Shown here piece after piece: positions 36,716 to 45,046 of a stretch of DNA of 64,000 nt. The notes under the pieces were generated by a model, which worked only from the letters and a program-made list of their open reading frames with translations, had not been told where the DNA came from and did no database searches. Both the position numbers and the translations under genes were made by a program. The first letter of the stretch is position 1; the number at the start of each line of letters is the position of its first letter. Origin of the DNA: an uncultured Clostridia bacterium (lineage in GTDB: Bacteria; Bacillota; Clostridia; TANB77; CAG-508); contig CAKPHG010000001.1 of NCBI GenBank assembly GCA_934157035.1, positions 330,481-394,480 on the forward strand. The letters are read 5' to 3'.

Positions 36716-37063
36716 TTAATCTAATCCAAAGCTTACTCCTAATGCATTATTTATTTTATTCATTACATTATTATCATCTATATGTCCTATTTTTTCTTTT
36801 AATCTACTCTTATCTATAGTTCTTATTTGCTCTGTAAGTACTACTGAATCTGCTTTTAATCCGCTATCTTTTGTTCCTATTTCTATATGAGTTGGTAACT
36901 TATTTTTTCCTGTTTGTGATGTAATGGCAGCAGCAATTACAGTTGGGCTGTGCTTATTTCCTATATCATTTTGAATTATAATAACTGGTCTTACCCCTCC
37001 TTGCTCAGAACCTACGACTGGACTCAAATCTGCATAAAACATATCTCCTCTTTTTATTACCAT
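36716..37063 (-). CDS. mazF: MazF/PemK-type endoribonuclease (NdoA-like)
   Basis: 115 residues, full length for the chromosomal NdoA/MazF group. RGDMFYADLSPVVGSEQGG at the start supplies the conserved Gly-Asp and Arg-Pro loop (GVRPVIIIQND). PTVIAAAITSQ and SVVLTEQIRTIDKSRL follow. Catalytic Arg and Thr (in AAITSQ) are present. It cuts mRNA at short motifs. The usual upstream antitoxin gene (RHH, NdoAI) is absent: the upstream gene is a GerS-like membrane protein, not a ribbon-helix-helix protein. The ribosome site AGGAGTGAT is strong. Confidence 0.92.
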   Translation of the reverse strand: MVIKRGDMFYADLSPVVGSEQGGVRPVIIIQNDIGNKHSPTVIAAAITSQTGKNKLPTHIEIGTKDSGLKADSVVLTEQIRTIDKSRLKEKIGHIDDNNVMNKINNALGVSFGLD

Positions 37064-37142
37064 TGTATATCACTCCTACTATTTTTCCATATCGAAAGTT
37101 TGATTTTAGATATATTTTAAATATTTTTAATATTTTTAATAT

Positions 37143-37751
37143 TTAAGAGATTGATATCTCAGTATATAATATGTAGACTAGCATTTTTTTGTTAATATCC
37201 TCTATTTCTAGTTTAGTAGGTTTTCCTGTTTTTTTATCTATATATAACCTTTTACAAGTATCATATAAATTTTCTGTATTATTTATTTCTAATACTATTT
37301 CATCTGTTTTACTATTTACTTTTGTTTTATTACTCTCTTTAAATTCATTTGTAAAAGAATTTAGCCACAATTTATTTTCTACTATATATTGATAATTTTG
37401 AAAAGTCGTTTCTAAATTCAATTTATTATTTCTTATTTTTAACTGTTCACCATCATATTCAGTTACTACTCCTGCAATATTTTCTGGTTTTAGTACTTCT
37501 TGTATACTTTTTTCATTTTCTACTTTTTGACTTACAACATATTTTGTAACATTTTTATTTGTCTCAATAGTGATATCTAACTTTGCATTATATGCTTTAA
37601 TATTTAAAATATCTTCTATAAGTTGTTCCTCCGATTTGTTAATAATATTGTTTCCACTTTTTCTACTTTTATAATAATAAACTAGAAATATTGTTAAAAA
37701 AATTAAAATTATCGCTATTATAGCTATTACAAATACCTTTTTATTTTTCAT
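37143..37751 (-). CDS. GerS-related LolA-like membrane protein
   Basis: 202 residues. An N-terminal membrane helix (about 6-27, VFVIAIIAIILIFLTIFLVYYY) is followed by a LolA-like extracytoplasmic domain: NIKAYNAKLDITIETNKNVTKY, EVLKPENIAGVVTEYDGEQL, NNKLNLETTFQNYQYI, LWLNSF, and KRLYIDKKTGKPTKLEIED. The order matches the GerS-related family of Clostridia. In C. difficile, GerS is a lipoprotein needed for cortex modification and spore germination. Here no lipobox Cys is seen; a membrane anchor is used instead. The gene lies between dusB and mazF. Confidence 0.7.
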   Translation of the reverse strand: MKNKKVFVIAIIAIILIFLTIFLVYYYKSRKSGNNIINKSEEQLIEDILNIKAYNAKLDITIETNKNVTKYVVSQKVENEKSIQEVLKPENIAGVVTEYDGEQLKIRNNKLNLETTFQNYQYIVENKLWLNSFTNEFKESNKTKVNSKTDEIVLEINNTENLYDTCKRLYIDKKTGKPTKLEIEDINKKMLVYILYTEISIS

Positions 37752-37764
37752 AAAATTTCCTCCT

Positions 37765-37806
37765 AAAATAAAATAGAATAGTTTTAAAACTATTCTATTT
37801 TATTTT
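37765..37806 (-). terminator. Terminator of dusB
   Basis: A 20-bp A/T-rich perfect stem (37765-37784 with 37787-37806) ahead of the GerS-like gene and just after the dusB stop at 37815. Confidence 0.75.
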
Positions 37807-37814
37807 ATTCTTTA

Positions 37815-38780
37815 TTATAAAAAGTATTCTTTTAGACAATCTTCTAATTCTTTCTTTGTTTCTATTCTATTAATTTTTTCTCTCATAGTAGTTGCATCTG
37901 GCATATTTTTTATATAAGCTGATATATGTTTTCTGAGTTCTTTTATTCCTACTACTTCGCCTTTTTCTTCTACTTCCCATTCTATATGTTTTAAAATTGT
38001 TTGTAATCTTTCTTCTTTAGATATTTCTCGTATTTTTTCTTGTTTTAAATACGAAATTATCTCTTCAAAAATCCATGGATTTCCTAAACTAGCTCTTCCT
38101 ATCATTATTCCATCAACACCTGTTTTTTTAAACATATTAAGCGCATCTTCTTTTGTCTTTATATCTCCGTTTCCTATAACAGGAATATTTACTGATTCTT
38201 TAACTTCTTTTATTATATCCCAGTCTGCTGTTCCAGAATAGAATTCATCTGCTGTTCTTCCATGAATAATTAATGCACTAGCCCCAGCTTTTTCCGCAAT
38301 TTTTGCAACTTGAACTGCAACTATATTATCTTTATTCCAACCTTTTCTTATTTTTACTGTAACGGGTACGCTTGATTTTTCTACCACTTTTCTTATTATT
38401 TTTTCAACTAATTCTAAATTTAATAAAAGTTTACTTCCATCACCATTTTTAGTAACTTTTGGTGCAGGGCAGCCCATATTTATATCAACAATATCAGCCA
38501 TTTTAGAAACATATTCTGCTGCATACCCCATTGTTTCTATATTGCTTCCAAATATTTGCATAGATATAGGTCTTTTTTCATAATTTGTATCTAATAATAA
38601 TTTTGTTTTATCATCTTTGTAGTACAAACCTTTACTGCTTACCATTTCTGTGCATACTAAACCTGCTCCATACTCTTTGCAAATTCTTCTAAATGCTTTA
38701 TCTGTTATTCCAGCCATTGGAGCTAAAATAATATTATTTTCAATGGTCACATTTCCTATTTTCAATTCTTTTAAGTACAT
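37815..38780 (-). CDS. dusB: tRNA-dihydrouridine synthase DusB
   Basis: 321 residues, TIM-barrel flavoprotein. It has NIILAPMAGITDKAFRRICK (FMN site), VCTEMVSSKGLYY, DINMGCPAPKVTKNGDGSKL with the catalytic Cys (about residue 103), and the FMN phosphate loop IGNGDI / GIMIGRASLGNPWIF. It reduces uridine to dihydrouridine in tRNA D-loops. It is 24 bp downstream of rodA and probably in the same transcript (minD-minE-rodA-dusB). Confidence 0.95.
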   Translation of the reverse strand: MYLKELKIGNVTIENNIILAPMAGITDKAFRRICKEYGAGLVCTEMVSSKGLYYKDDKTKLLLDTNYEKRPISMQIFGSNIETMGYAAEYVSKMADIVDINMGCPAPKVTKNGDGSKLLLNLELVEKIIRKVVEKSSVPVTVKIRKGWNKDNIVAVQVAKIAEKAGASALIIHGRTADEFYSGTADWDIIKEVKESVNIPVIGNGDIKTKEDALNMFKKTGVDGIMIGRASLGNPWIFEEIISYLKQEKIREISKEERLQTILKHIEWEVEEKGEVVGIKELRKHISAYIKNMPDATTMREKINRIETKKELEDCLKEYFL

Positions 38781-38804
38781 TTATTTCTCCTTGTCTTTTA
38801 CAAT

Positions 38805-39911
38805 TTAACCTACAAATATTGTTTTTTGTCTTCTTCCACTAATATTTAATAATAATGCTATTAATATTAAATTTGTTAAGAGTGAACTTCCTCCATAACT
38901 TACGAAAGGAAGTGGAACTCCTGTAATAGGTAAAAGTCCAATAGTCATTCCTATATTTTCTGCCATGTGAAATAAAAATGCACCTGCAATTCCCATAGCA
39001 ATATACGATCCAATATCATCTTTTGCTGTTTTAGCTACATATATTGCTTTTGTAATAAGTACAACATAAATTACTACTATTGCTCCGGTAACAACAAATC
39101 CCATTTCTTCTCCAATAACAGAAAAAATAAAATCGGTTGTTTTTGGATATAAAAATCCTAATTGAGTTTGGTTTCCTTTTAATATTCCCATTCCAAACAA
39201 ACCACCTGATCCAACTGCTAATTTTGATTGTATTATATTATACCCTGCTCCTCTTGGATCTAAATTTGGATTTAAAAATACATCTATCCTCGTTTTTGCA
39301 TGTTCTGGTAATATAAAGAAGTACATTATTGGTACTAATATTACTACTAATAACAAAGAAACTATTATATATTTCTTTTTTATTCCTGCTGCAAATAATA
39401 TAAATATAGTTGATACCATAAATGCTAAAGCTGTTCCATAGTCTGGTTGTTTTACAATAAGTAATACAGGAATTAACATTACGAGTAAACAAATTAATAA
39501 TTTTGTAGGTCTACTTATTTCATTTCTACCTCTTTCTTGTATTTTTGTAACTACAAGTGAAAACGTAAGTATTGTAAATATTTTAGCAAATTCAGAGGGT
39601 TGAAATGAAAATATTCCTATATTAAACCAACTTGATGCACCATTTACTGCTTTAGTAAAAAGTACGGCTATTAATAATATAATAAATATTCCATAAAAAA
39701 TTGGTGATATTTTTGCTATCACCTCATAATCAATACAAATGACTAGAATCATAATTGGAATGCTTATGCCAAGCCATATTAATTGTTTTTTAAATTCATC
39801 ATGCTCCGTATCTTTAGTTGCAGAATATAAAGCAACCATACCTATTGTAATTAACAAGATAGTACAAATTAAAATACTCCATTCTATATTCCTTAAGATT
39901 CTTTTTTTCAT
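38805..39911 (-). CDS. rodA: Rod-shape determining SEDS polymerase RodA
   Basis: 368 residues, ten membrane helices. SEDS signatures: SWFNIGIFSFQPSEFAKIF (about 93-111), KQPDYGTALAF, LPEHAKTRI, and NIIQSKLAVGSGGLFGMG. The RodA-type GNQTQLGFLYPKTTDFIFSV with catalytic Asp follows, then TGVPLPFVSYGGSSLLTN. The length and the QTQLGFLYPKTTDFIF version favour RodA over FtsW. It polymerises glycan strands with a class B PBP, absent here. It lies downstream of minD-minE, an arrangement common in Clostridia. Confidence 0.93.
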   Translation of the reverse strand: MKKRILRNIEWSILICTILLITIGMVALYSATKDTEHDEFKKQLIWLGISIPIMILVICIDYEVIAKISPIFYGIFIILLIAVLFTKAVNGASSWFNIGIFSFQPSEFAKIFTILTFSLVVTKIQERGRNEISRPTKLLICLLVMLIPVLLIVKQPDYGTALAFMVSTIFILFAAGIKKKYIIVSLLLVVILVPIMYFFILPEHAKTRIDVFLNPNLDPRGAGYNIIQSKLAVGSGGLFGMGILKGNQTQLGFLYPKTTDFIFSVIGEEMGFVVTGAIVVIYVVLITKAIYVAKTAKDDIGSYIAMGIAGAFLFHMAENIGMTIGLLPITGVPLPFVSYGGSSLLTNLILIALLLNISGRRQKTIFVG

Positions 39912-39946
39912 TATTAAACCTCTTCTATTCTATTTGTATTCTCTTT

Positions 39947-40546
39947 TTATTTTTCTTTAACTTCTTGTTTTTTATTCACTTCTTTTTTAGTTTCTACTTT
40001 CTTTTGATCAGTTTGTTCTTCTGTTTCTTCTTTATTTTCTATGTTTTTTTGTTTTTCTTCAATGTTTTCAGCAGTTTCCTGTTTTGCTTCATCTTTTACT
40101 TCACTATTTACTTCTTCTTTAATGTCTTCTTTAACTTCTTCTTGTTCTACCTTTTCTTCTTTCTCTTCATTTTTTTCAGTATCTTCTTTTAGATTTTCAG
40201 CCTTTTCTTTTTCGTCTTTTTTAGGAATCTCTCTGTCAACTTTTACTTGCTTTGCATCGTCTTTCACATTAACAATTGGAATATTAGCATACAACATAGG
40301 TACACCTGTTGTTCCATCATTGTTCACTTTATTAGTAAGTTTTACATCTATAGAATTTTCATCTACATCTATATATTTTTTTATTACTTCTATTATTTCT
40401 TGTTTCATAAGTTCCATAAAGTCTGCAGAAACATTGGCTCTGTCTTGCATTAAAACTAAGTGCAATCTTTCTTTTGCAGTATCTTTAGAATCTTTCTTCT
40501 CTTCTTTTATAAATTTTTTAAAAAATTTCATTATATTATCGAACAT
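39947..40546 (-). CDS. minE: Cell-division factor MinE with long charged C-terminal tail
   Basis: 199 residues. Residues 1-94 form a standard MinE: membrane-targeting helix (MFDNIMKFFKKF), RLHLVLMQDRANVSADFMEL (MinD-interacting anti-MinC segment), then a beta domain to about PMLYANIPIVNV. MinE is normally about 90 residues; here a further 100-residue Lys/Glu-rich stretch (about 95-199), probably disordered or single alpha-helix, follows without a stop. It stimulates MinD ATPase so that the division septum is placed at mid-cell. It is 26 bp from minD; no minC is in the window. The tail codons match the host AT-rich bias. Confidence 0.9.
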   Translation of the reverse strand: MFDNIMKFFKKFIKEEKKDSKDTAKERLHLVLMQDRANVSADFMELMKQEIIEVIKKYIDVDENSIDVKLTNKVNNDGTTGVPMLYANIPIVNVKDDAKQVKVDREIPKKDEKEKAENLKEDTEKNEEKEEKVEQEEVKEDIKEEVNSEVKDEAKQETAENIEEKQKNIENKEETEEQTDQKKVETKKEVNKKQEVKEK

Positions 40547-40572
40547 CCTATTTCCTCCGTTATTTTATTTGT

Positions 40573-41367
40573 CTATTTTTTTGAGAAAATACTTTTTAAC
40601 TTAGCCAAAAATCCTTTTTCTCTTCCAGGAATTGAAACCTCTATATTTTCTCCTAAAATTCTTCTTGCTATTTCTGTATATGCCTTTCCTGAAGGAGCTT
40701 TATGGTTCGATACAACAGGCTCTCCTTTATTTGTTTGTGTAATTATATATTCATCATCTGGTACTACACCTATTAAGTCTATAGATAATAAATCTACTAT
40801 ATCATCTACATCCATCATTTCACCTTTTTTAACCATATTTGGACGTAAACGATTTATTACTAATTCTGGATTTTTTATTTCAGATGACTCTAATAATCCA
40901 ATTATTCTATCTGCATCACGGATAGCAGATATTTCTGCTGTTGTAACAACAACTGCTCTGTCTGCACCAGCTATGGCATTTTTGAAACCTTGTTCAATAC
41001 CTGCTGGACAATCTATTAATATATAGTCAAATTCTTCTTTAAGTGTACTTGTTAATTCTTTCATTTGTTCTTCATTTACTGCACTTTTATCTCTTGTTTG
41101 CGCTGCTGGAAGTAAAAATAATTCATTAAAACGTTTATCTTTAATTAGAGCTTGTCTTAATTTACATTTTCCTTCTACCACATCAACGATATCATATACT
41201 ATTCTGTTTTCTAGACCCATAACAACATCTAAATTACGAAGTCCAATATCAGTATCAACTAATACTACTTTTTTACCTTTTAAAGCTAAAGCTGAACCTA
41301 AATTGGCTGTTGTTGTTGTCTTTCCAACTCCACCTTTTCCAGATGTAATAACGATAACCTCTCCCAT
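40573..41367 (-). CDS. minD: Septum site-determining ATPase MinD
   Basis: 264 residues. The deviant Walker A is SGKGGVGKTTTTANLG (residues 9-24). VVLVDTDIGLRNLDVVMGLE, YILIDCPAGIEQGFKNAI (Walker B) and VVTTAEISAIRDADRIIGLL follow. A C-terminal amphipathic membrane-targeting helix (GFLAKLKSIFSKK) is present. It recruits MinC and is cycled by MinE; minC is not nearby. A very strong ribosome site (GAGGAGG) precedes the ATG. Confidence 0.96.
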   Translation of the reverse strand: MGEVIVITSGKGGVGKTTTTANLGSALALKGKKVVLVDTDIGLRNLDVVMGLENRIVYDIVDVVEGKCKLRQALIKDKRFNELFLLPAAQTRDKSAVNEEQMKELTSTLKEEFDYILIDCPAGIEQGFKNAIAGADRAVVVTTAEISAIRDADRIIGLLESSEIKNPELVINRLRPNMVKKGEMMDVDDIVDLLSIDLIGVVPDDEYIITQTNKGEPVVSNHKAPSGKAYTEIARRILGENIEVSIPGREKGFLAKLKSIFSKK

Positions 41368-41469
41368 TTTTATCCTCCTCGAATTTTATGTTTTTTATTT
41401 ATAAAGTGCATATTTTTTATGTTTATATAATATAATGAAAATGTGAAAAAGTCAATGCAAATACAACAA

Positions 41470-41516
41470 AAAATAAAATAGAATGGTACAAAATATGTAC
41501 CATTCTATTTTATTTT
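41470..41516 (-). terminator. Terminator of the pilin-like/FGE-fold gene
   Basis: A 21-bp perfect stem (41470-41490 with 41496-41516; core ATAGAATGGTACA) that overlaps the stop codon of the gene at 41510. It is one of the strongest hairpins in the window. Confidence 0.8.
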
Positions 41517-42544
41517 TTATACATAATTACCCTAAAACCTGCAAGTGCATTACTAGTTGTAGTACTTAAATTATCTCTATATGCTGTAGGCCAATTAACA
41601 GATTTGTTATTATATCTTCCTCCTCTTGCCACTACATATTTAGTTGTTCCAACAGTTGCATTTTCAGTTGTCCACTCTTCAATATTTCCTGCCATATCAT
41701 ATATATTGTTCTTTTTGTAATATCCTGTTTCTCTTATAGTTCCTGTATAATTTCCTTTGTTTAATGCATATTTATAATAACTTGAATCTACTAAAGTTAA
41801 CCATTTTAATGTAGTATCCCATGCCTCGCCTGTTATTAATGTTGATTTTGCTCCAGTTTCTTCTTCACTTATCATATTTTTAGAAACTGTTATTGCGTTA
41901 GCTCTTGTAATAAAGTTCCATACACCAACACCTTTTTTTGAAACTGGTTTTTTTGTTAAATCTTTTTTCATTTCTTCATTTGTAGTTGAAGAAGATGTTG
42001 TATTTCCAATTCCAGCTTCATACCTTGCTATATAAAATCCGCCATATTTTTGTACACTTTCTCTTACTTCTTCTGCATCAGTTCCTTCTTCTCCTGTTAT
42101 AGTTAAGTTATTTGCATTATATAAGTAATTTTTGTCTGTAGTATCTTTAGTTTCTGGTAAAACTCTTTCATATACTACAGAATCATCATCTTCACTAGCT
42201 TTACTTAATACACATGGCACCCACACAAATTCATTGCCTGTTGCATAATCCTTTATTACATATCCTGTATCTATTGAACCCTCTGTATGAGTAAATCCAT
42301 TTGGAATGTATGATGGTCCTATTTCTGTATTAGTTTGAGTATATAATTCGCTTACATCATTTATTTCCTTCTCATATACATCTTGTATTCTTAAGTCACT
42401 CTTTAACTGTGATTTTTGTGCTGATGAAATAATCATATATATACTAGATAAAATGATAATAAACATTAATACTGTAAATAATACTATTGTTGACACAGCA
42501 CCATTTTGCTTTTTTAATTTTATATATTTTTTATTTATAAACAC
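41510..42544 (-). CDS. Membrane-anchored FGE/SUMF-fold surface protein with pilin-like N-terminus
   Basis: 344 residues. The N-terminus (KQNGAVSTIVLFTVLMFIII, residues 12-31) looks like a prepilin leader and helix or a simple signal anchor. The C-terminal half has the formylglycine-generating-enzyme/SUMF fold pattern: FVWVPCVL, GGFYIARYEAG, AWDTTLKWL, YDMAGNIEEWT, VARGGRYN and a final AGFRV. Catalytic cysteines of sulfatase-modifying FGE are not obvious, so it is likely a ligand-binding or C-type-lectin-like surface domain rather than an enzyme. Start GTG at 42544 with AAGGAA upstream. Confidence 0.7.
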   Translation of the reverse strand: MFINKKYIKLKKQNGAVSTIVLFTVLMFIIILSSIYMIISSAQKSQLKSDLRIQDVYEKEINDVSELYTQTNTEIGPSYIPNGFTHTEGSIDTGYVIKDYATGNEFVWVPCVLSKASEDDDSVVYERVLPETKDTTDKNYLYNANNLTITGEEGTDAEEVRESVQKYGGFYIARYEAGIGNTTSSSTTNEEMKKDLTKKPVSKKGVGVWNFITRANAITVSKNMISEEETGAKSTLITGEAWDTTLKWLTLVDSSYYKYALNKGNYTGTIRETGYYKKNNIYDMAGNIEEWTTENATVGTTKYVVARGGRYNNKSVNWPTAYRDNLSTTTSNALAGFRVIMYKK

Positions 42545-42592
42545 TTTAATAAATTCCTTTCTTTTGTACTTTTATATATTTTATATTAAAAT

Positions 42593-43843
42593 TTATCTAT
42601 TTTCAATGTTTTTTATATTTTTCTTTATCCATTCAATTCTTTCTTTTCTTAGTAACTCTCCAACTTGCTCTTTATTTCTTATATTATACTTTTCTTCTAT
42701 ATATTTTCCATTAATTTTTGAAATACATTCTTTGCCTATTTCAGCAAAATTTATGTCTGTTGGCATATTCTCATTTTTCCATTCATCGCAGATAACCACT
42801 ATTTTTAAGCCATCTAATCCTAACAAAGATTTATTTACTCTTGTAATAAAATCTACCTGCTTTTTAGGTGTCATTTTATTAAAAATTCCTCCAAGCATGT
42901 GCTCTTTTGCAGATACTTTTCCACATTTTATCCAAGAATTGGGGATTTTTAATCTGTTTCCTAAATTTTCTACTAATTTAACTCCATTTTTATCATGTCC
43001 ATAATGATGTGGTAATATCTCTTTTGGAGTTATTCCCTTTCCTAAATCATGAACTAATGCAGAAAAACGAACTTCTATACTACTTGTTAAAATTGCTGAT
43101 TTATCTACTACTATCATTGTGTGATTATAACTGTCTCCTTCTGGATGATATTCTACTGGCTGAGTTTTTCCTATTAAATCAGATATCTCTTTAAAATGAA
43201 CATCTAATATGTTTGCTTTTTTTAGTACTTCAAAAAAAACAGATGGTTTATCGCTTTTTAATGCCTTTCTAAATTCTGTAAAAACTCTTTCTGGTGACAA
43301 AGTCTTTAATTCTTCCTTTATCTCCTCCATCATTTTTATCGTTCTTTCTTCTACTGTAAAATTAAGCTCGCTTGCAAACCTTGCTACTCTATATACTCTT
43401 AAAGGATCTTCTATAAAACTATCTGTTGTTGCTCTAATTATTTTATTTTGTATGTCTTTTATTCCTCTATATGGATCTGTTACTTCTCCTGTTAGTACAT
43501 TTTTGGCAATGCTATTTATTGTAATATCCCTTCTTGCTAAATCTTCCTTAATAGTAATGTCTTTTCCATTTTGTATTTCAAATTCTTTATGACCTTTTCC
43601 TATTTTTTTATCTTTCCTTGCTAGTGCAAATTCTTTATTCTCTATATCATAAACACCAAAAGATTTGCCTCTTTTATAAGCATTTTGAAAAAGTTTTTCA
43701 AATGTTTCTTTTTCTATTCCAGTAACACAATAATCTTCATCATGAATTTTTCTATTCATAATTTCATCTCTAACTGCTCCACCTACTAGATATAAAGTTC
43801 CACCATTTTCTTTAATTTTATTTGCAATTTCTACTATACTCAT
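42593..43843 (-). CDS. cca: CCA-adding tRNA nucleotidyltransferase with HD domain
   Basis: 416 residues. Class II nucleotidyltransferase motifs: LYLVGGAVRDEIMNRKIHDEDYCVTG (in two parts, about residues 16-42; DxD-type metal site), ARRDITINSIA, and DPLRVYRVARFAS. A C-terminal HD domain follows (RFSALVHDLGKG, residues about 242-253). Length fits a full CCA enzyme with phosphohydrolase domain rather than A-adding-only forms. It repairs or adds the tRNA 3' CCA end. Confidence 0.92.
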   Translation of the reverse strand: MSIVEIANKIKENGGTLYLVGGAVRDEIMNRKIHDEDYCVTGIEKETFEKLFQNAYKRGKSFGVYDIENKEFALARKDKKIGKGHKEFEIQNGKDITIKEDLARRDITINSIAKNVLTGEVTDPYRGIKDIQNKIIRATTDSFIEDPLRVYRVARFASELNFTVEERTIKMMEEIKEELKTLSPERVFTEFRKALKSDKPSVFFEVLKKANILDVHFKEISDLIGKTQPVEYHPEGDSYNHTMIVVDKSAILTSSIEVRFSALVHDLGKGITPKEILPHHYGHDKNGVKLVENLGNRLKIPNSWIKCGKVSAKEHMLGGIFNKMTPKKQVDFITRVNKSLLGLDGLKIVVICDEWKNENMPTDINFAEIGKECISKINGKYIEEKYNIRNKEQVGELLRKERIEWIKKNIKNIENR

Positions 43844-44010
43844 AATTTCCTCTTTTTATTTTATTATTTATATTATACTTTTTTATTATTTTTAGTCAAC
43901 TTTTTATTATTAATTATTTAAATATGCTATATATCTTTTTACCATCTTTTAAATAAAAAAATATGTCATATTTTGAAGCTATCTTTTTTTGTGTATTATA
44001 CTGCTTTTTC

Positions 44011-44039
44011 TTGACTTTATAACCTTTTAGTCATATACT
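44011..44039 (+). promoter_or_regulatory. Promoter of the por operon
   Basis: TTGACT (44011-44016), 17-bp spacer, TATACT (44034-44039), about 40 bp before the first por start codon. Confidence 0.75.
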
Positions 44040-44079
44040 AAATATGTGATTTTTATATAAAATGAAAGGAAGGAATAAC

Positions 44080-44658
44080 ATGGATAACATGATAGAAATA
44101 AGATGGCATGGTAGAGGTGGACAAGGTGCTAAAACAGCTTCTCTTCTTCTTGCAGATGCTGCATTTAATACTGGAAAATATATTCAAGGTTTTCCTGAAT
44201 ATGGTCCAGAAAGAATGGGAGCCCCAATTACCGCTTACAATCGTATTAGTACCTCTCCTATTCGTATTCATAGTAATATTTATGAGCCTGACTATGTAGT
44301 TGTTGTAGATGATAGTTTATTAGAATCAGTCCCTGTTACTGCTGGTTTAAAAGAAACTGGTGCTATTATTATAAATACAACAAAAGATGCTGATTCTTTA
44401 AAACCTTTGCTAAATGGTTACAAAGGAAAAGTTTACACTATAGATGCTAGAAAAGTTTCTATAGAAGCACTTGGAAAATATTTTCCAAATACTCCTATGC
44501 TTGCAGCTATTGTTAAAGTCTCAAACATAATGAGTGAAGAAGAATTTTTAAATGATATGGAAGGTTCTTTTAAACACAAATTTGCAAAAAAACCTGAAGT
44601 TATTGAAGGAAATATGAAAGCATTAACTTTAGCATTAAAAGAAGTTAAGTTAGTGTAA
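44080..44658 (+). CDS. porC: Pyruvate:ferredoxin oxidoreductase, gamma subunit
   Basis: 192 residues. GRGGQGAKTASLLLADAA (residues about 9-26) and GFPEYGPERMGAP are the gamma-subunit signatures, followed by VVVDDSLLES. It transfers the acetyl or 2-oxo acid intermediate with the alpha, beta and delta subunits. The ATG at 44080 follows GGAAGGA; in-frame ATGs at 44062 and 44089 are alternatives. The operon order gamma-delta-alpha-beta is that of the four-subunit por/vor enzymes. Confidence 0.9.
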   Translation: MDNMIEIRWHGRGGQGAKTASLLLADAAFNTGKYIQGFPEYGPERMGAPITAYNRISTSPIRIHSNIYEPDYVVVVDDSLLESVPVTAGLKETGAIIINTTKDADSLKPLLNGYKGKVYTIDARKVSIEALGKYFPNTPMLAAIVKVSNIMSEEEFLNDMEGSFKHKFAKKPEVIEGNMKALTLALKEVKLV

Positions 44659-44673
44659 AGGAAGGAGATTTTT

Positions 44674-44967
44674 ATGTCAGTAGAAATAAATAAAGAAACA
44701 CCTTGGCAAGATTTAACACCAGGTGGAACAATATATGATGCTGGAAATTCTTTAGAATTTAAAACTGGTGACTGGAGAAGCATTAGACCTATATTTTTAG
44801 AAGAAAAATGCAAACAATGTGGTTTATGTTTCGCAGTCTGCCCAGATGATGCAATCCCAGTAGGAAAAGATCAAAAAAGAAAAGATTTTAATTTTGATTA
44901 TTGTAAAGGATGTGGCGTATGTGCTAAGGTTTGTCCTTTTTCCGCAATCGAAATGAAAGAAGAATAA
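44674..44967 (+). CDS. porD: Pyruvate:ferredoxin oxidoreductase, delta (4Fe-4S) subunit
   Basis: 97 residues with two [4Fe-4S] clusters: CKQCGLCFAVCP (about residues 49-60) and CKGCGVCAKVCP (about 79-90), each CxxCxxCxxxCP. The N-terminal TPGGTIYDAGNSLEFKTGDW is typical of PorD. It carries electrons from the thiamine-diphosphate site to soluble ferredoxin. It starts 15 bp after porC with AAGGAAGGAG upstream. Confidence 0.92.
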   Translation: MSVEINKETPWQDLTPGGTIYDAGNSLEFKTGDWRSIRPIFLEEKCKQCGLCFAVCPDDAIPVGKDQKRKDFNFDYCKGCGVCAKVCPFSAIEMKEE

Positions 44968-44996
44968 TCTATAAAAAAATAAAACTAATAGTAGAG

Positions 44997-45029
44997 CTAA
45001 ACTAAAAAGGCCCGTCCCTATTAGTTTAG
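44997..45029 (+). repeat. REP-like hairpin within the por operon (copy E)
   Basis: Stem CTAAACTAA / TTAGTTTAG around a loop containing GGCCCGTCCC, between porD and porA. It shares the CGTCCC core of the dispersed repeat family; it could attenuate or process the transcript between subunits. Confidence 0.6.
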
Positions 45030-45046
45030 TAGGAAGGATGAAAAAA

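Noticed and set aside
36716..37751. GerS-like gene as an antitoxin for MazF
   Set aside because: It encodes a membrane helix plus LolA-like domain, with no ribbon-helix-helix or DNA-binding features.
43844..44010. AT-rich gap between cca and por searched for a tRNA or riboswitch
   Set aside because: No cloverleaf, T-box or known riboswitch core was seen; only the por promoter at its right end is supported.
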